Shown here: piece by piece, positions 22,250 to 35,086 of the stretch
Position numbering within the stretch: the first letter of the stretch is position 1
How the letters are laid out: every line of letters starts with the position of its first letter
Assembly (NCBI RefSeq): GCF_964340395.1
Contig: NC_135569.1
Span: forward strand, 18,629,957-18,693,956
DNA from: Glandiceps talaboti
Taxonomy: Eukaryota; Hemichordata; Enteropneusta; Spengelidae
DNA: 64,000 nt
Reading direction: 5' to 3'
Made by a program: the position numbers and the translations under genes
Notes under the pieces: model-generated
The model's input: only the letters and a program-made list of their open reading frames with translations
What the model was told of the DNA's origin: nothing
Database searches by the model: none

Positions 22250-22965
22250 TTGTAAGAGTTTTAGAAGTATGATATGAGTGAGTTTACAGAGATCAAAAAA
22301 GGAGTGTGACAAGGATGTTTGTTTTCCCCGGACCTCTTCAACCTTTATAGTGAAATGATTTGTGAGAATTAAACGAAAACAGTGGTTTTGTAATTGGTGG
22401 ACATAATGTTAACAACTTACGGTATGCAGATGACACAGTATTGGTTTCTGAATCTCAAGAGAAACTACAAGAACTGTTAGACAAAGTTGAAGAGGGGAGC
22501 AAGAAAAAAGGATTGTCAATCAATTGCATGGTGGGAAGCAAAAGTGAAAGCCCAAAGTTTGAATTGAAGGTTGGTGGAGCATAAATTACAGGCAACAGAA
22601 ATGTGGTTTTACAGAAGAATGATGAAAATATCATGGCTGATCACATAACAAATGAGGAGGTTTTAAGAAGAGCTGGCACACAGAAGAAACTGATGAAAAC
22701 CATTAGAGAAAAGGACAGCTCAAGTTCTTAGGACACATTATGAGGAAAGAAGGATTAGAAGAATTAATGCTAACTGGTCATGTAAATGGGAATTGAAGTA
22801 GAGGAAGACAACGCATGACATACCTCAAAAGCTAAAAGTAAATGGATGGAAGAACGAATTCCTAAAACAGAAGTAGCAGAGTTAAAAATTCTCAGAACAG
22901 CAAAGGACAGAAATCTGTGTAGATCCATGGTCACTAACATTCTTAAAGGATATGACAGATAGAGA
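22250..22965 (+). mobile_element. Second non-LTR reverse-transcriptase relic
   Basis: Readable pieces: EIKKGV then a stop and QGCLFSPDLFNLYSEMI (RT motif B region), LRYADDTVLVSESQEKLQEL (catalytic YADD), then KKGLSIN. A C-terminal part follows with NEEVLRRAG, KTIREK, a region resembling KFLGHIMRKEGLEELMLTG, SKWMEERIP and LRTAKDRNLCRSMV. Several stops and frameshifts interrupt it. The C-terminal motif is typical of endonuclease-reverse transcriptases common in aquatic invertebrates; it is a different clade from the 19.2-kb relic. Confidence 0.8.
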
Positions 22966-23129
22966 GAGAGGGGGGGGGGGAGATATCACTTCGTTATTTT
23001 ATGATGTCCGCTTTAGTATTCACATTCCACATGATTTAGATACATGTATATAGAAAGTTTGAGTTAAAGTCCACTTTAACTAAAAATTGATAAACTTAAT
23101 AATTATTTATTAAGCAGGTATTTAAGTAG

Positions 23130-24300
23130 TGGATAGGTAGGTAGACCGACAGGTAGGTAGGTGTAAGATAAATATGTAGGTAGGTTGGTATTTAAATTAT
23201 AGGTAGGTGGGTGGGTTAGTAGGTAGGTAGATAGGTAGGTAGGTAAGCTGGTATTTAAATTGTAGGTAGGTAGGTAGGTAGGTAGGTAGGTAGGTAGGTA
23301 GGTAGGTAGGTAGGTAGGTAGGTAGGTAGGTAGGTAGGTAGGTAGGTAGGTAGGTAGGTAGGTAGGTAGGTAGGTAGGTAGGTAGGTAGGTAGGTAGGTA
23401 GGCTGGTATTTAAATATTAGGTAGGTAGGTAGGGAGGTAGGTAGGCTGGTATTTAAATATTAGGTAGGTAGGTAGGTAGGTAGGCTGGTATTTAAATATT
23501 AGGTAGGTAGGTAGGCTGGTATTTAAATATTAGGTAGGTAGGTAGGTAGGTAGGCTGGTATTTAAATATTAGGTAGGTAGGTAGGTAGGTAGGTAGGCTG
23601 GTAGGGAGGTAGGTAGGCTGGTATTTAAATATTAGGTAGGTAGGTAGGTTGGTATTTTAATATTAGGTAGGTAGGTAGGCTGGTATTTAAATTGTAGGTA
23701 GGTAGGTAGGCTGGTATTTAAATATTAGGTAGGTAGGTAGGTAGGTAGGTAGGCTGGTATTTAAATATTAGGTAGGTAGGTAGGTAGGTAGGTAGGCTGG
23801 TATTTAAATATTAGATAGGTAGGTAGGTAGGTAGGTAGGTAGGCTGGTATTTAAATATTAGGTAGGTAGGTAGGTAGGCTGGTATTTTAATATTAGGTAG
23901 GTAGGTAGGTAGGTAGGTAGGTAGGTAGGCTGGTATTTAAATTGTAGGTAGGTAGGTAGGTAGGTAGGTAGGCTGGTATTTAAATATTAGGTAGGTAGGT
24001 AGGTAGGTAGGCTGGTATTTAAATATTAGGTAGGTAGGTAGGTAGGTAGGTAGGTAGGCTGGTATTTAAATATTAGGTAGGTAGGTAGGTAGGCTGGTAT
24101 TTAAATATTAGGTAGGTAGGTGGGTAGGTAGGGAATTAGGTAGGCTGGTATTTAAATATTAGGTAGGTAGGTAGGTAGGTAGGTAGGCTGGTAATTAAAT
24201 AATTGGTGGGTAGGCCGTTAGATAGATATAAGATAGGTAGGCAGGCGGGTAGTAGGTAGTTAGGCATTGAGGGAAGTGGGTAGGTAGGTATAGTTAGTTA
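23130..24300. repeat. GGTA-based satellite with GGCTGGTATTTAAATATT spacer
   Basis: Runs of TAGG/GGTA (up to about 35 units, 23260-23400) are divided about twenty times by a conserved spacer GGCTGGTATTTAAATATTA. The number of GGTA units between spacers varies from 3 to 8 or more. Confidence 0.95.
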
Positions 24301-24451
24301 GGCTGGCAGGTAGGTTTTCTCCCTTCAATGGTTTGTCTTGACATACCTTTTTGTTCTTATTTGGCATGTTTGCTGGGCTTTTTAATGACTCAAAAAATCT
24401 CGCGGTTTGGAGTGTTCCGCAGACAAGATTAAATTCCAGCCATGTGCTGTA

Positions 24452-26385
24452 TTGCATTCACCCTCATGGTGTTGTTAGGCTTCACTCATGTGGGCTAATC
24501 TGTCTACTCCCATAAATACAAGCTTGGTCACTTCCAGGGCTCAAATTATCCAGGTACAAGGTACAAAATATGCATGATGCGAGTGAAAGTTGCGAGTAGC
24601 AAGTGGCGAAATACACCACTTGCGAGTGGTGAAAAGTTACGCTTGAGAATGGTGACAATGTATCACTTGCGAGTAGTGAAAAGTGACGCTTGTGAGTGGT
24701 GACAATGTATCACTTGCTAGTATAAAACCGTGTCTAGCATTCTGTGGCTCTCACAGCTCTCATATCAACCCCAACAGGGACTTGGCCAGGAGATCGGTCC
24801 TGCTGGTTAAATAGTGCTGCTTTCCCGTAACTTTATTGATATAGCAAGTGGCGAAATACACCACTTGCGAGTGGTGAAAAGTTACGCTTGCGAGTTGTGA
24901 CAATGTATCACTTGCGAGTAGTGAAAAGTGACGCTTGTGAGTGGTGACAATGTATCACTTGCTAGTATAAAACCGTGTCTAGCATTCTGTGGCTCTCACA
25001 GCTCTCATATCAACCCCAACAGGGACTTGGCCAGGAGATCGGTCCCGCTGGTTAAATAGTGCTGCTTTCCCGTAACTTTATCGATATAGCTAGTGACTAC
25101 AGTGACTTCGAGCTTTGTCTTACTGTGGAATGATGCTACCTTGCACTGAAGGACAGCCCAAGCTTTCTGCTGTGAAATGGTGAGGTTCTCCATGGTACAT
25201 TCATGTTGGAAACAATGAGAGAAATGATCTTCCTCACCCTACAGTCAAACTTTTATACCATTTCTTTGTTATAACCCGGAATAATAGCGTAGTTGTTTTA
25301 TAAATTGGCATAATAACATTAAAAAAATGTCGCAGAGTTGACTATTGTCTGCCGGTAGCTTTTTAGAGGTTGGAGGCGTGAATGGCAATTCTTATATTGT
25401 TGCACTAACTTTCATGGAACCGAAACGGTAATTATTCCATAGACAGAAGACCCTTTTACTCTCTATGGTTATTCAGACAAGAAGCTTGGATTTTAAAAAA
25501 AAAATTAAAAAATGAATAATTATATCGACGCTGACAACACAGAACTTCGACTGAAATTCAACTGCGGTCGTATGTGATCAAATAGGTCACTTGAGGTCAT
25601 TTGCGTTCTGACAAGTTTTACCCATGAGTTCGTGTAAGCATGGAAGTATAACCCCACAAGGTTTTTAAACAAATATTCGTGGTCTTGTAACAAATGGAGA
25701 GTTTATAGCAAACAATGGAATGACGACAACAGACTAACTGGCGATGTTGTTGAACGAAAAAACTTTATGATTTGAAGTAACTTTATAGTAAGACCGCCAA
25801 ACACTGGCCGTAGTTTATTAGTCAAAGCAGTGTATACAATGAATAAAAGAAAGCCCAACGGGTCTTGCTCCGGATGTTTATGTAGCGTTGATCGACTCGA
25901 GTAGCGTTGAGCTATCGAGTAGCGTCGTAAATTCATTCAGTGTTCTTGGTCGAACGCGACTACAAATACTTTCCCCATCCATAGGAATTTCATTTTTTAT
26001 TCATCTAAAAAGCATGTCCCCCAAGACATTTGGATAATGGACGGTTTACACACAGTGGCTTCGGGATGTACAGCGGTAAGTACAACGTTACTATTGGTAC
26101 TATCGTACTTACCAAAGCCACCATGCTGCTACCTAGCTAGCGAGGCCAATCACGAGGCTCCAATCACTGGTAACACTGTCGATGTCATGCCATCACGATC
26201 ATCAAACATCAAACCTTTAACCATTAGCCACTCACAAGTCATACATTGTCACCACTCGCAAGCGTCACTTTTCACTACTCGCAAGTGATACATTTCACCA
26301 CTCGCAAGCGTCACTTTTCACCACTCGCAAGTAGCACATTTCGCCACTTGCTACTCGCAAGGTACGCCAGTGCAGGTAGATTTCA
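24452..26385. mobile_element. Element with inverted arms made of 23/24-bp repeats
   Basis: The left arm (24579-24720) is a run of alternating units such as CTTGCGAGTGGTGAAAAG..ACG and CTTGTGAGTGGTGACAATG. The block 24601-24845 is duplicated in tandem with a 245-bp offset. The right arm (26226-26365) is the same array in reverse orientation (CACTCGCAAGCGTCACTTTT). The spacer of about 1.1 kb contains a 62-codon minus-strand frame (25005-25193, ENLTISQQKAWAVLQCKV) without known relatives. Arms of short tandem repeats are a feature of foldback transposons; a defined terminus is visible only at the right (GTGCAGGTAGATTTCA), shared with 18186. Confidence 0.65.
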
Positions 26386-26542
26386 AAATTGAGGTGCACA
26401 CTGTACATATCAATTGTCACTGGAAAAACTGTACAAATCTCCTCAGAATAACAAAAAGCACACAGAGTGGTTGTTTTTGATGATTAAGTTTGAATTTTGA
26501 AGTAACAGAAGGATTTAATCAACATTAATTGATATATTTACT

Positions 26543-28049
26543 CATAGACCCTCCACCAACACTGCAACAGGATACACATCAAAGGATCTCTAAATGTTTA
26601 TTGTATGATGTTTGTTTGCATACATTAAGCTACATAAGCATTTCCTGTCCATTTCTGTGTTGTTTACAGTCACTGTGACTCAATGATAGTTGCTAGCTAT
26701 CCGACATGTTTTTCACTAAATTTTCTGACCATTTTGAAGTTTATAACTGGTTGAAGACCCAACAAGATATATAGTATTTTAGGTAAATCATACATAGTCT
26801 TGTCGTGTATTTTGTTGTTCTCTGGTATGAAAAGAAGAATAGATCACATAAGCTGTCCATTGTTTGCGATTGTTGCAGTATGCTTTGAGTACAGTGTTTC
26901 GTTCATTAGGGTTGTTACTGGATTTCTCTGTCAGAAATGATTCTTGAAGTTTTGAGTCTATTTATTGATGCTTTTTATCACATGTTAATATTTTAGGCTG
27001 CCTTCATTGATCAGGATTAGGCATGTTATCGTAACTACATCAAAATAAAATGTAAACATCCAATGCGTGGTTGCCATTTTACCTCTGTTGTCGTGGTTGA
27101 TATATTCACGATACATTTCGTCAAAAACATGTCTCCGAAACGATTTCAAAACGAGTACTAGACTTCAAATTTCTGGTTGCTAGCCGATTGAATTTGAAAC
27201 TTTACATCATTCTCAGATGAACCATGACCGAACTAACTGAGAAAATGAGAAGTACTCCAACTTTGACTTGAGAGATTGTATTTACGCAGATTACCTTTCA
27301 AGTTGTGGCTCAATTTTAATATTTGAATGAATTGTAACCCATTATGTCTTCTTTGATTTGAAAAGTGCAAATCTGTTATGTTCTTGAGCGTAGTACATGT
27401 GCCGGTGTTATGCAGGGCTATTAAAATGGCATAAAAATACATGGCATTGTAGAAATGTACAAAATTTATAGACATACCAGTTCGATCGACGATGTGTTTC
27501 ACAAAATTGTACATCATTCTTCAAATTCTAGAGGCATGCATAGATTTCAAAATGTCTCGCGCAATAGTCGCGGAAAAAATGGCAGAATTATAGATTTGTA
27601 TCTAAACTTCCAGCCTTTCTCATGCTTGTTGCATGTGTCGGCCACTGTTGGCATGTCTTCGTATAAGGAAATTACATATTTTCATCATAATTGTACGTTA
27701 TCATTTACATGATTTTGTATGGTTTCATGCCCACTCTTGTTCAATTATCAAGTCCTTCCTTGTGTATGCAGAGCTGACAAAAATCAAAATTGTCGTCAAA
27801 GACATGGGAAGATGCCATACCATGATGTGTTGTGGTCATCAACATAAATAAGCATAACCGCGTATAATCTCTTCTCATCTTTTTCGAGATTTTACATGTG
27901 ATTTATGTAGCATCATGAGGTTTTTACACTCTTGAAGGAAGTCTTCATTACTGCTATAGTAACAGGATTAATTAAACTTAATGTATGCAAACAGAGTTCG
28001 TTTCAGTGGAAATGGTGTAGTTGCATACCCCGTTGGTGGAGGGTCTATG
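26543..28049. mobile_element. 1.5-kb TIR transposon with 7-bp target duplication
   Basis: ATTTACT at 26536-26542 and again at 28050-28056 flanks inverted termini: CATAGACCCTCCACCAAC at the left and its exact complement at the right end, followed by a GCAAC match a few bases further in. No transposase frame is seen; several 70-95 codon frames on both strands have no family. A 7- to 8-bp duplication fits a hAT-like mover, but the terminus does not prove it. Confidence 0.8.
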
Positions 28050-28346
28050 ATTTACTTATTGGAAATGCAGAAGTAAATGAATGCATGGAACCTTGTTATC
28101 TTTGAGACTTGAGACTGCTTGTCAAATATGAGGCATTCAAATTGGCAATTTTTGATAGGATCATAAGTATGGCATGTGCAAATGTCGTGTTGCCACATTT
28201 CACCCTTTGATAGTTGTGGAAATATGCACTATGTTCACAACAACATTGTTGTCAGTGTTAATGACACATATTTCAGCAGTTAGTACCTCAATTCAGCTTA
28301 ATTCATGGTGTACTCTTCATTGACAAAGTGTCTTATGGCATTGCTT

Positions 28347-29885
28347 TTTAGCACAATTGAACTGATAAGGTTCAGTAGTGCTATAGGCATTGCTGTGTGT
28401 GTGTGTGTGTGTGTAAACAACTTAAAGTCAAAAACTGCTGGACCAATTACTTTGATATTTGGTGGCCATGTTACTTTGGGTGTCTCGTTAAGAAATTGTT
28501 CAAATGAAAATGATTGCATCAGAAATGTGCGTTTTAGGTCAAAAAATGCCATTTTTGGTCAAAAAACTTAAGCTCTAAAACCACTGAGCAGATTTACCTG
28601 AAATTTGGTGGGAACAGTCTTAGGGTAGAGTAAATTAATATTTGTTCATGACATGATGATGCCATAAGTAATATGCAAATAAGGGCTAAAAATGTGTCTT
28701 TTTGGTCAAAAATCTTTAATTCCAAAACTAGGGAGCAGATTTGGCTGAAATTTAATGAGGATGTATGTGGGGGTGCACAGATGAAGCAATATTAAACATA
28801 TAAGGATCTCATCAGTAATATGCAAATTAGGTGTAAAATGTGAATTTTGGTCAAAAATTAAATCTCAAAAATATTATTCTATTGTTAGTGCAGTATAAAT
28901 GATAAGAACTTACTCCCAATGACGTTGAATTTAAAACCTTTTAATTCTGCGTTTTGGTCCTGCTGAAAGATCCATCATCAAGAATAGATAAAAGAAGTTG
29001 AGTACTGCTGGCCAGGCTGAACAAAAGATTGAATCCTAGCATCACTTATTGCAATAATTTAATATATAATAGGACAAATTTAACTGAAAAATATTGTGTG
29101 TACATTGTGTGCAGGTAAATTCCAAAGTCAAGGTGCACACATGTTAAAAATATTTCTATTTCGACCCCTTGACTGTCTAAGCTTTGTAAATGCAATCTCA
29201 TCAAGTGAAGGGCTCAAATTTACTACCAGACCAGAAAAGATAGGGTGCCAATCATGTGTAACAATTCTTTTTACAGTTCATACAGTATGTTTTTTTAATG
29301 AAATAACACAAGCAAAATATAGGTACTGGTAGCACACACACAAATAGGCAGTTGGCAATTTTAGTCCAAACTTGTATCTCGAAAACTGCTAGGTGAATTT
29401 AGCTGAAATGGAATGTTTCTGGAGGAGTTATTCTACAGATATTGTCCAACATATTTTGACACAGTCAACAGTCAACCAAAACAGAGATGGGCAGGCAAGT
29501 GAATAAACATTCAAAAATTGAATGCAAATATGCCTGGCAATAAGACCATACCCATAGTAGCACCTTATTAATGTTGTGTAATGCATTGATAACAACAAGG
29601 ATTAATTGACAAATGAATAAACATTCAGAAATGTATACAAATAAGCCTAGCAACAACACCATGTCCATAGCAATAGGAAAATGATAGTGAATATTGATTA
29701 CACAACAACAGGGATTCATCAACAGTTGGCATATATGGACATATATGTACATAGCAACCGTGAAATTATGATATATATTGCAATAATGACATTGATGGAT
29801 CGGAAAATGGATGAATTAAAAAATAAAAAAAATAATGCATAAACTACAGTTGTGCTGCAATGTGATTGGTACTGTTTTTGATGGA
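28347..29885 (+). mobile_element. Dispersed hairpin/microsatellite/module repeat, copy D
   Basis: This is the most complete copy. A 5' hairpin TTTTTAGCACAATTGAAC..GGTTCAGTAGTGCTATAG is followed by (GT)n (28394-28414) and the body (28420-28860). Unrelated sequence follows (28870-29335, including a block similar to the GTGCAGGTAGATTTC..GGTGCACAC end of the 24.4-kb element), then modules at 29510-29790 and the 3' end CTACAGTTGTGCTGCAATG (29843). A 95-codon minus frame over the modules is not a gene. Confidence 0.75.
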
Positions 29886-30540
29886 TGTTGCCAATGTACC
29901 GGTTCGTCTCTGCAAGTTTACAACATTATGTAACATTATTTAGGTTTGATATGGCAGTCTGTCAGAAAAGTATTTGGATGAACCAATACAACATTGCATA
30001 TAAGTAAGGAAAAGCTCATCACAGTCTGTCCAGGTGAATTTGAAGTGTCAAGTGATGGTTCTATTGACTAATGACTTGTGATCTTCTATTTTGTCAAAAT
30101 ATAAGACCCACTGGTACTTCCTGCTACAGTCTCCAGACTAAATATTACTGAATGCATTATACCTATTCGCAGCTGACCCAGACAGGCTGCATAAATTATG
30201 ATAAGCACTGTAGGCTGCCCTAATATATTAGATGGGCAGGAGCTCATAGACATAATTAATCAATATTTCCCAACTTAATTATTGACGACATGTACAACTG
30301 AACAAAACTATAAATTAATTATCTAAAGGAAACTTTTAACATTTTGATTAGGTTGCAGTATTGCTCAGGAGTGTTTTGGTTAGATTCAAGCTGTTCCTTA
30401 GAATACAAACATATACTGAAATAACTTTTTCAATTTACAGTTTACTGTAGGAGTCTACTTGCTATGATTAAACACTTTCAGGAGAACTATAGGCATTATA
30501 TTGGCAAATATTATAATATTTTTTAATCTATTATAAATCG
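29886..30540. other. AT-rich sequence without recognised gene
   Basis: Nothing supportable was seen. Confidence 0.4.
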
Positions 30541-33500
30541 TATATAAGTATTTAGATAAGGGTGAATACTCCACCTATTGTACCATTAATACATATTATA
30601 TACAAGTATATACATTGTAGGTAAGGGTGAATACTTCACCTGTTGTACCATTAATACATATTATATACAAGTATATACATTGTAGGTAAGGGTGAACACT
30701 ACACCTATTGTACCATTAATACATATTATATACAAGTATTTAGGTAAGGGTGAACACTCCACCTATTGTACCATTAATACATATTATATACAAGTATTTA
30801 GGTAAGGGTGAACACTCCACCAATTTGTACCATTAATACATATTATATACAAGTATTTAGGTAAGGGTGAACACTCCACCAATTTGTACCATTAATACAT
30901 ATTATATACAAGTATTTAGGTAAGGGTGAATACTCCACCTATTGTACCATTAATACATATTATATACAAGTATTTAGGTAAGGGTGAACACTACACCTAT
31001 TGTACCATTAATACATATTATATACAAGTATTTAGGTAAGGGTGAACACTACACCTATTGTACCATTAATACATATTATATACAAGTATATAGGTAAGGG
31101 TGAACACTCCACCAATTTGTACCATTAATACATATTATATACAAGTATTTAGGTAAGGGTGAACACTCCACCAATTTGTACCATTAATACATATTATATA
31201 CAAGTATTTAGGTAAGGGTGAACACTCCACCAATTGTACCATTAATACATATTATATACAAGTATATAGGTAAGGGTGAACACTCCACCAATTGTACCAT
31301 TAATACATATTATATACAAGTATTTAGGTAAGGGTGAACACTACACCTGTTGTACCACTAATACATATTATATACAAGTATTTAGGTAAGGGTGAACACT
31401 CCACCAATTTGTACCATTAATACATATTATATACAAGTATTTAGGTAAGGGTGAACGCTACACCTGTTGTACCATTAATACATATTATATACAAGTATTT
31501 AGGTAAGGGTGAACTCTCCACCAATTTGTACCATTAATACATATTATATACAAGTATTTAGGTAAGGGTGAACACTACACCTGTTTATTTAGGTAAGGGT
31601 GAACACTCCACCAATTTGTACCATTAATACATATTATATACAAGTATTTAGGTAAGGGTGAACTCTCCACCAATTTGTACCATTAATACATATTATATAC
31701 AAGTATTTAGGTAAGGGTGAACACTACACCTGTTGTACCATTAATACATATTATATACAAGTATATAGGTAAGGGTGAACACTACACCTGTTGTACAATT
31801 AATACATATTATATACAAGTATATAGGTAAGGGTGAACACTCCACCTATTGTACCATTAATACATATTATATACAAGTATTTAGGTAAGGGTGAACACTA
31901 CACCTATTGTACCATTAATACATATTATATACAAGTATATAGGTAAGGGTGAACACTCCACCAATTGTACCATTAATACATATTATATACAAGTATTTAG
32001 GTAAGGGTGAACACTACACCTATTGTACCATTAATACATATTATATACAAGTATTTAGGTAAGGGTGAATACTCCACCTATTGTACCATTAATACATATT
32101 ATATACAAGTATTTAGATAAGGGTGAATACTCCACCTATTGTACCATTAATACATATTATATACAAGTATATAGGTAAGGGTGAACACTACACCTATTGT
32201 ACCATTAATACATATTATATACAAGTATATAGGTAAGGGTGAACACTACACCTGTTGTACAATTAATACATATTATATACAAGTATATAGGTAAGGGTGA
32301 ACACTACACCTGTTGTACCATTAATACATATTATATACAAGTATTTAGGTAAGGGTGAACACTACACCTATTGTACCATTAATACATATTATATACAAGT
32401 ATTTAGGTAAGGGTGAATACTCCACCTATTGTACCATTAATACATATTATATACAAGTATATAGGTAAGGGTGAACACTCCACCAATTGTACCATTAATA
32501 CATATTATATACAAGTATATAGGTAAGGGTGAACACTCCACCAATTGTACCATTAATACATATTATATACAAGTATTTAGGTAAGGGTGAACACTCCACC
32601 AATTGTACCATTAATACATATTATATACAAGTATTTAGGTAAGGGTGAATACTCCACCTATTGTACCATTAATACATATTATATACAAGTATTTAGGTAA
32701 GGGTGAACACTACACCTGTTGTACCATTAATACATATTATATACAAGTATATAGGTAAGGGTGAACACTCCACCAATTGTACCATTAATACATATTATAT
32801 ACAAGTATTTAGGTAAGGGTGAATACTCCACCTATTGTACCATTAATACATATTATATACAAGTATTTAGGTAAGGGTGAACACTACACCTGTTGTACCA
32901 TTAATACATATTATATACAAGTATTTAGGTAAGGGTGAACGCTACACCTGTTGTACCATTAATACATATTATATACAAGTATTTAGGTAAGGGTGAACTC
33001 TCCACCAATTTGTACCATTAATACATATTATATACAAGTATTTAGGTAAGGGTGAACACTACACCTGTTTATTTAGGTAAGGGTGAACACTCCACCAATT
33101 TGTACCATTAATACATATTATATACAAGTATTTAGGTAAGGGTGAACTCTCCACCAATTTGTACCATTAATACATATTATATACAAGTATTTAGGTAAGG
33201 GTGAACACTACACCTGTTGTACCATTAATACATATTATATACAAGTATATAGGTAAGGGTGAACACTACACCTGTTGTACAATTAATACATATTATATAC
33301 AAGTATATAGGTAAGGGTGAACACTCCACCTATTGTACCATTAATACATATTATATACAAGTATTTAGGTAAGGGTGAACACTACACCTATTGTACCATT
33401 AATACATATTATATACAAGTATATAGGTAAGGGTGAACACTCCACCAATTGTACCATTAATACATATTATATACAAGTATTTAGGTAAGGGTGAACACTA

Positions 33501-35084
33501 CACCTATTGTACCATTAATACATATTATATACAAGTATTTAGGTAAGGGTGAATACTCCACCTATTGTACCATTAATACATATTATATACAAGTATTTAG
33601 ATAAGGGTGAATACTCCACCTATTGTACCATTAATACATATTATATACAAGTATATAGGTAAGGGTGAACACTACACCTATTGTACCATTAATACATATT
33701 ATATACAAGTATATAGGTAAGGGTGAACACTACACCTGTTGTACAATTAATACATATTATATACAAGTATATAGGTAAGGGTGAACACTACACCTGTTGT
33801 ACCATTAATACATATTATATACAAGTATTTAGGTAAGGGTGAACACTACACCTATTGTACCATTAATACATATTATATACAAGTATTTAGGTAAGGGTGA
33901 ATACTCCACCTATTGTACCATTAATACATATTATATACAAGTATATAGGTAAGGGTGAACACTCCACCAATTGTACCATTAATACATATTATATACAAGT
34001 ATATAGGTAAGGGTGAACACTCCACCAATTGTACCATTAATACATATTATATACAAGTATTTAGGTAAGGGTGAACACTCCACCAATTGTACCATTAATA
34101 CATATTATATACAAGTATTTAGGTAAGGGTGAATACTCCACCTATTGTACCATTAATACATATTATATACAAGTATATAGGTAAGGGTGAACACTCCACC
34201 TGTTGTACTATTAATACATATTATATACAAGTATATAGGTAAGGGTGAACACTACACCTGTTGTACTATTAATACATATTATATACAAGTATTTAGGTAA
34301 GGGTGAACACTACACCTGTTGTACCATTAATACATATTATATACAAGTATATAGGTAAGGGTGAACACTCCACCAATTTGTACCATTAATACATATTATA
34401 TACAAGTATTTAGGTAAGGGTGAACACTCCACCAATTTGTACCATTAATACATATTATATACAAGTATTTAGGTAAGGGTGAACACTCCACCAATTTGTA
34501 CCATTAATACATATTATATACAAGTATATAGGTAAGGGTGAATACTCCACCTATTGTACCATTAATACATATTATATACAAGTATTTAGGTAAGGGTGAA
34601 CACTCCACCTATTGTACCATTAATACATATTATATACAAGTATTTAGGTAAGGGTGAACACTACACCAATTGTACCATTAATACATATTATATACAAGTA
34701 TTTAGGTAAGGGTGAACACTCCACCAATTGTACCATTAATACATATTATATACAAGTATTTAGGTAAGGGTGAACACTCCACCAATTGTACCATTAATAC
34801 ATATTATATACAAGTATTTAGGTAAGGGTGAACACTACACCTGTTGTACCATTAATACATATTATATACAAGTATTTAGGTAAGGGTGAACACTACACCT
34901 GTTGTACCATTAATACATATTATATACAAGTATTTAGGTAAGGGTGAACACTCCACCTGTTGTACCATTAATACATATTATATACAAGTATTTAGGTAAG
35001 GGTGAACACTACACCTGTTGTACCATTAATACATATTATATACAAGTATTTAGGTAAGGGTGAACACTCCACCTATTGTACCTC
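30541..35084. repeat. 58/59-bp minisatellite, about 78 units, with 1484-bp higher-order duplication
   Basis: Core blocks: TACAAGTATTTAGGTAAGGG, TGAACACTCCACCTATTGTA, CCATTAATACATATTATA. Variable sites are T/A in TTTAGG or TATAGG, CTCC or CTAC, and ACCTATTG, ACCTGTTG, ACCAATTG or ACCAATTTG (the last makes 59 bp). Rare markers recur at an offset of exactly 1484 bp: AACGCTACACC (31455/32939), AACTCTCC (31511/32995), a truncated unit CCTGTTTATTTAGG (31579/33063), TTTAGATAAGG (32113/33597). The duplicated block is roughly 31430-32690 and 32914-34174. Confidence 0.97.
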
Positions 35085-35086
35085 TA

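Noticed and set aside
24260-24457. 65-codon minus ORF beside the GGTA satellite
   Set aside because: Its C-terminal part is translated satellite, and the rest shows no family or splice signals.
27233-27851. ORFs of 72 to 95 codons on both strands
   Set aside because: They lie inside the 26543-28049 TIR element, overlap one another and resemble no transposase.
30541-35084. CRISPR-like or telomere-like array (TTTAGGTAAGGGT)
   Set aside because: Units are contiguous without spacers, in a eukaryote, and the resemblance to TTAGGG is partial; it is a minisatellite.
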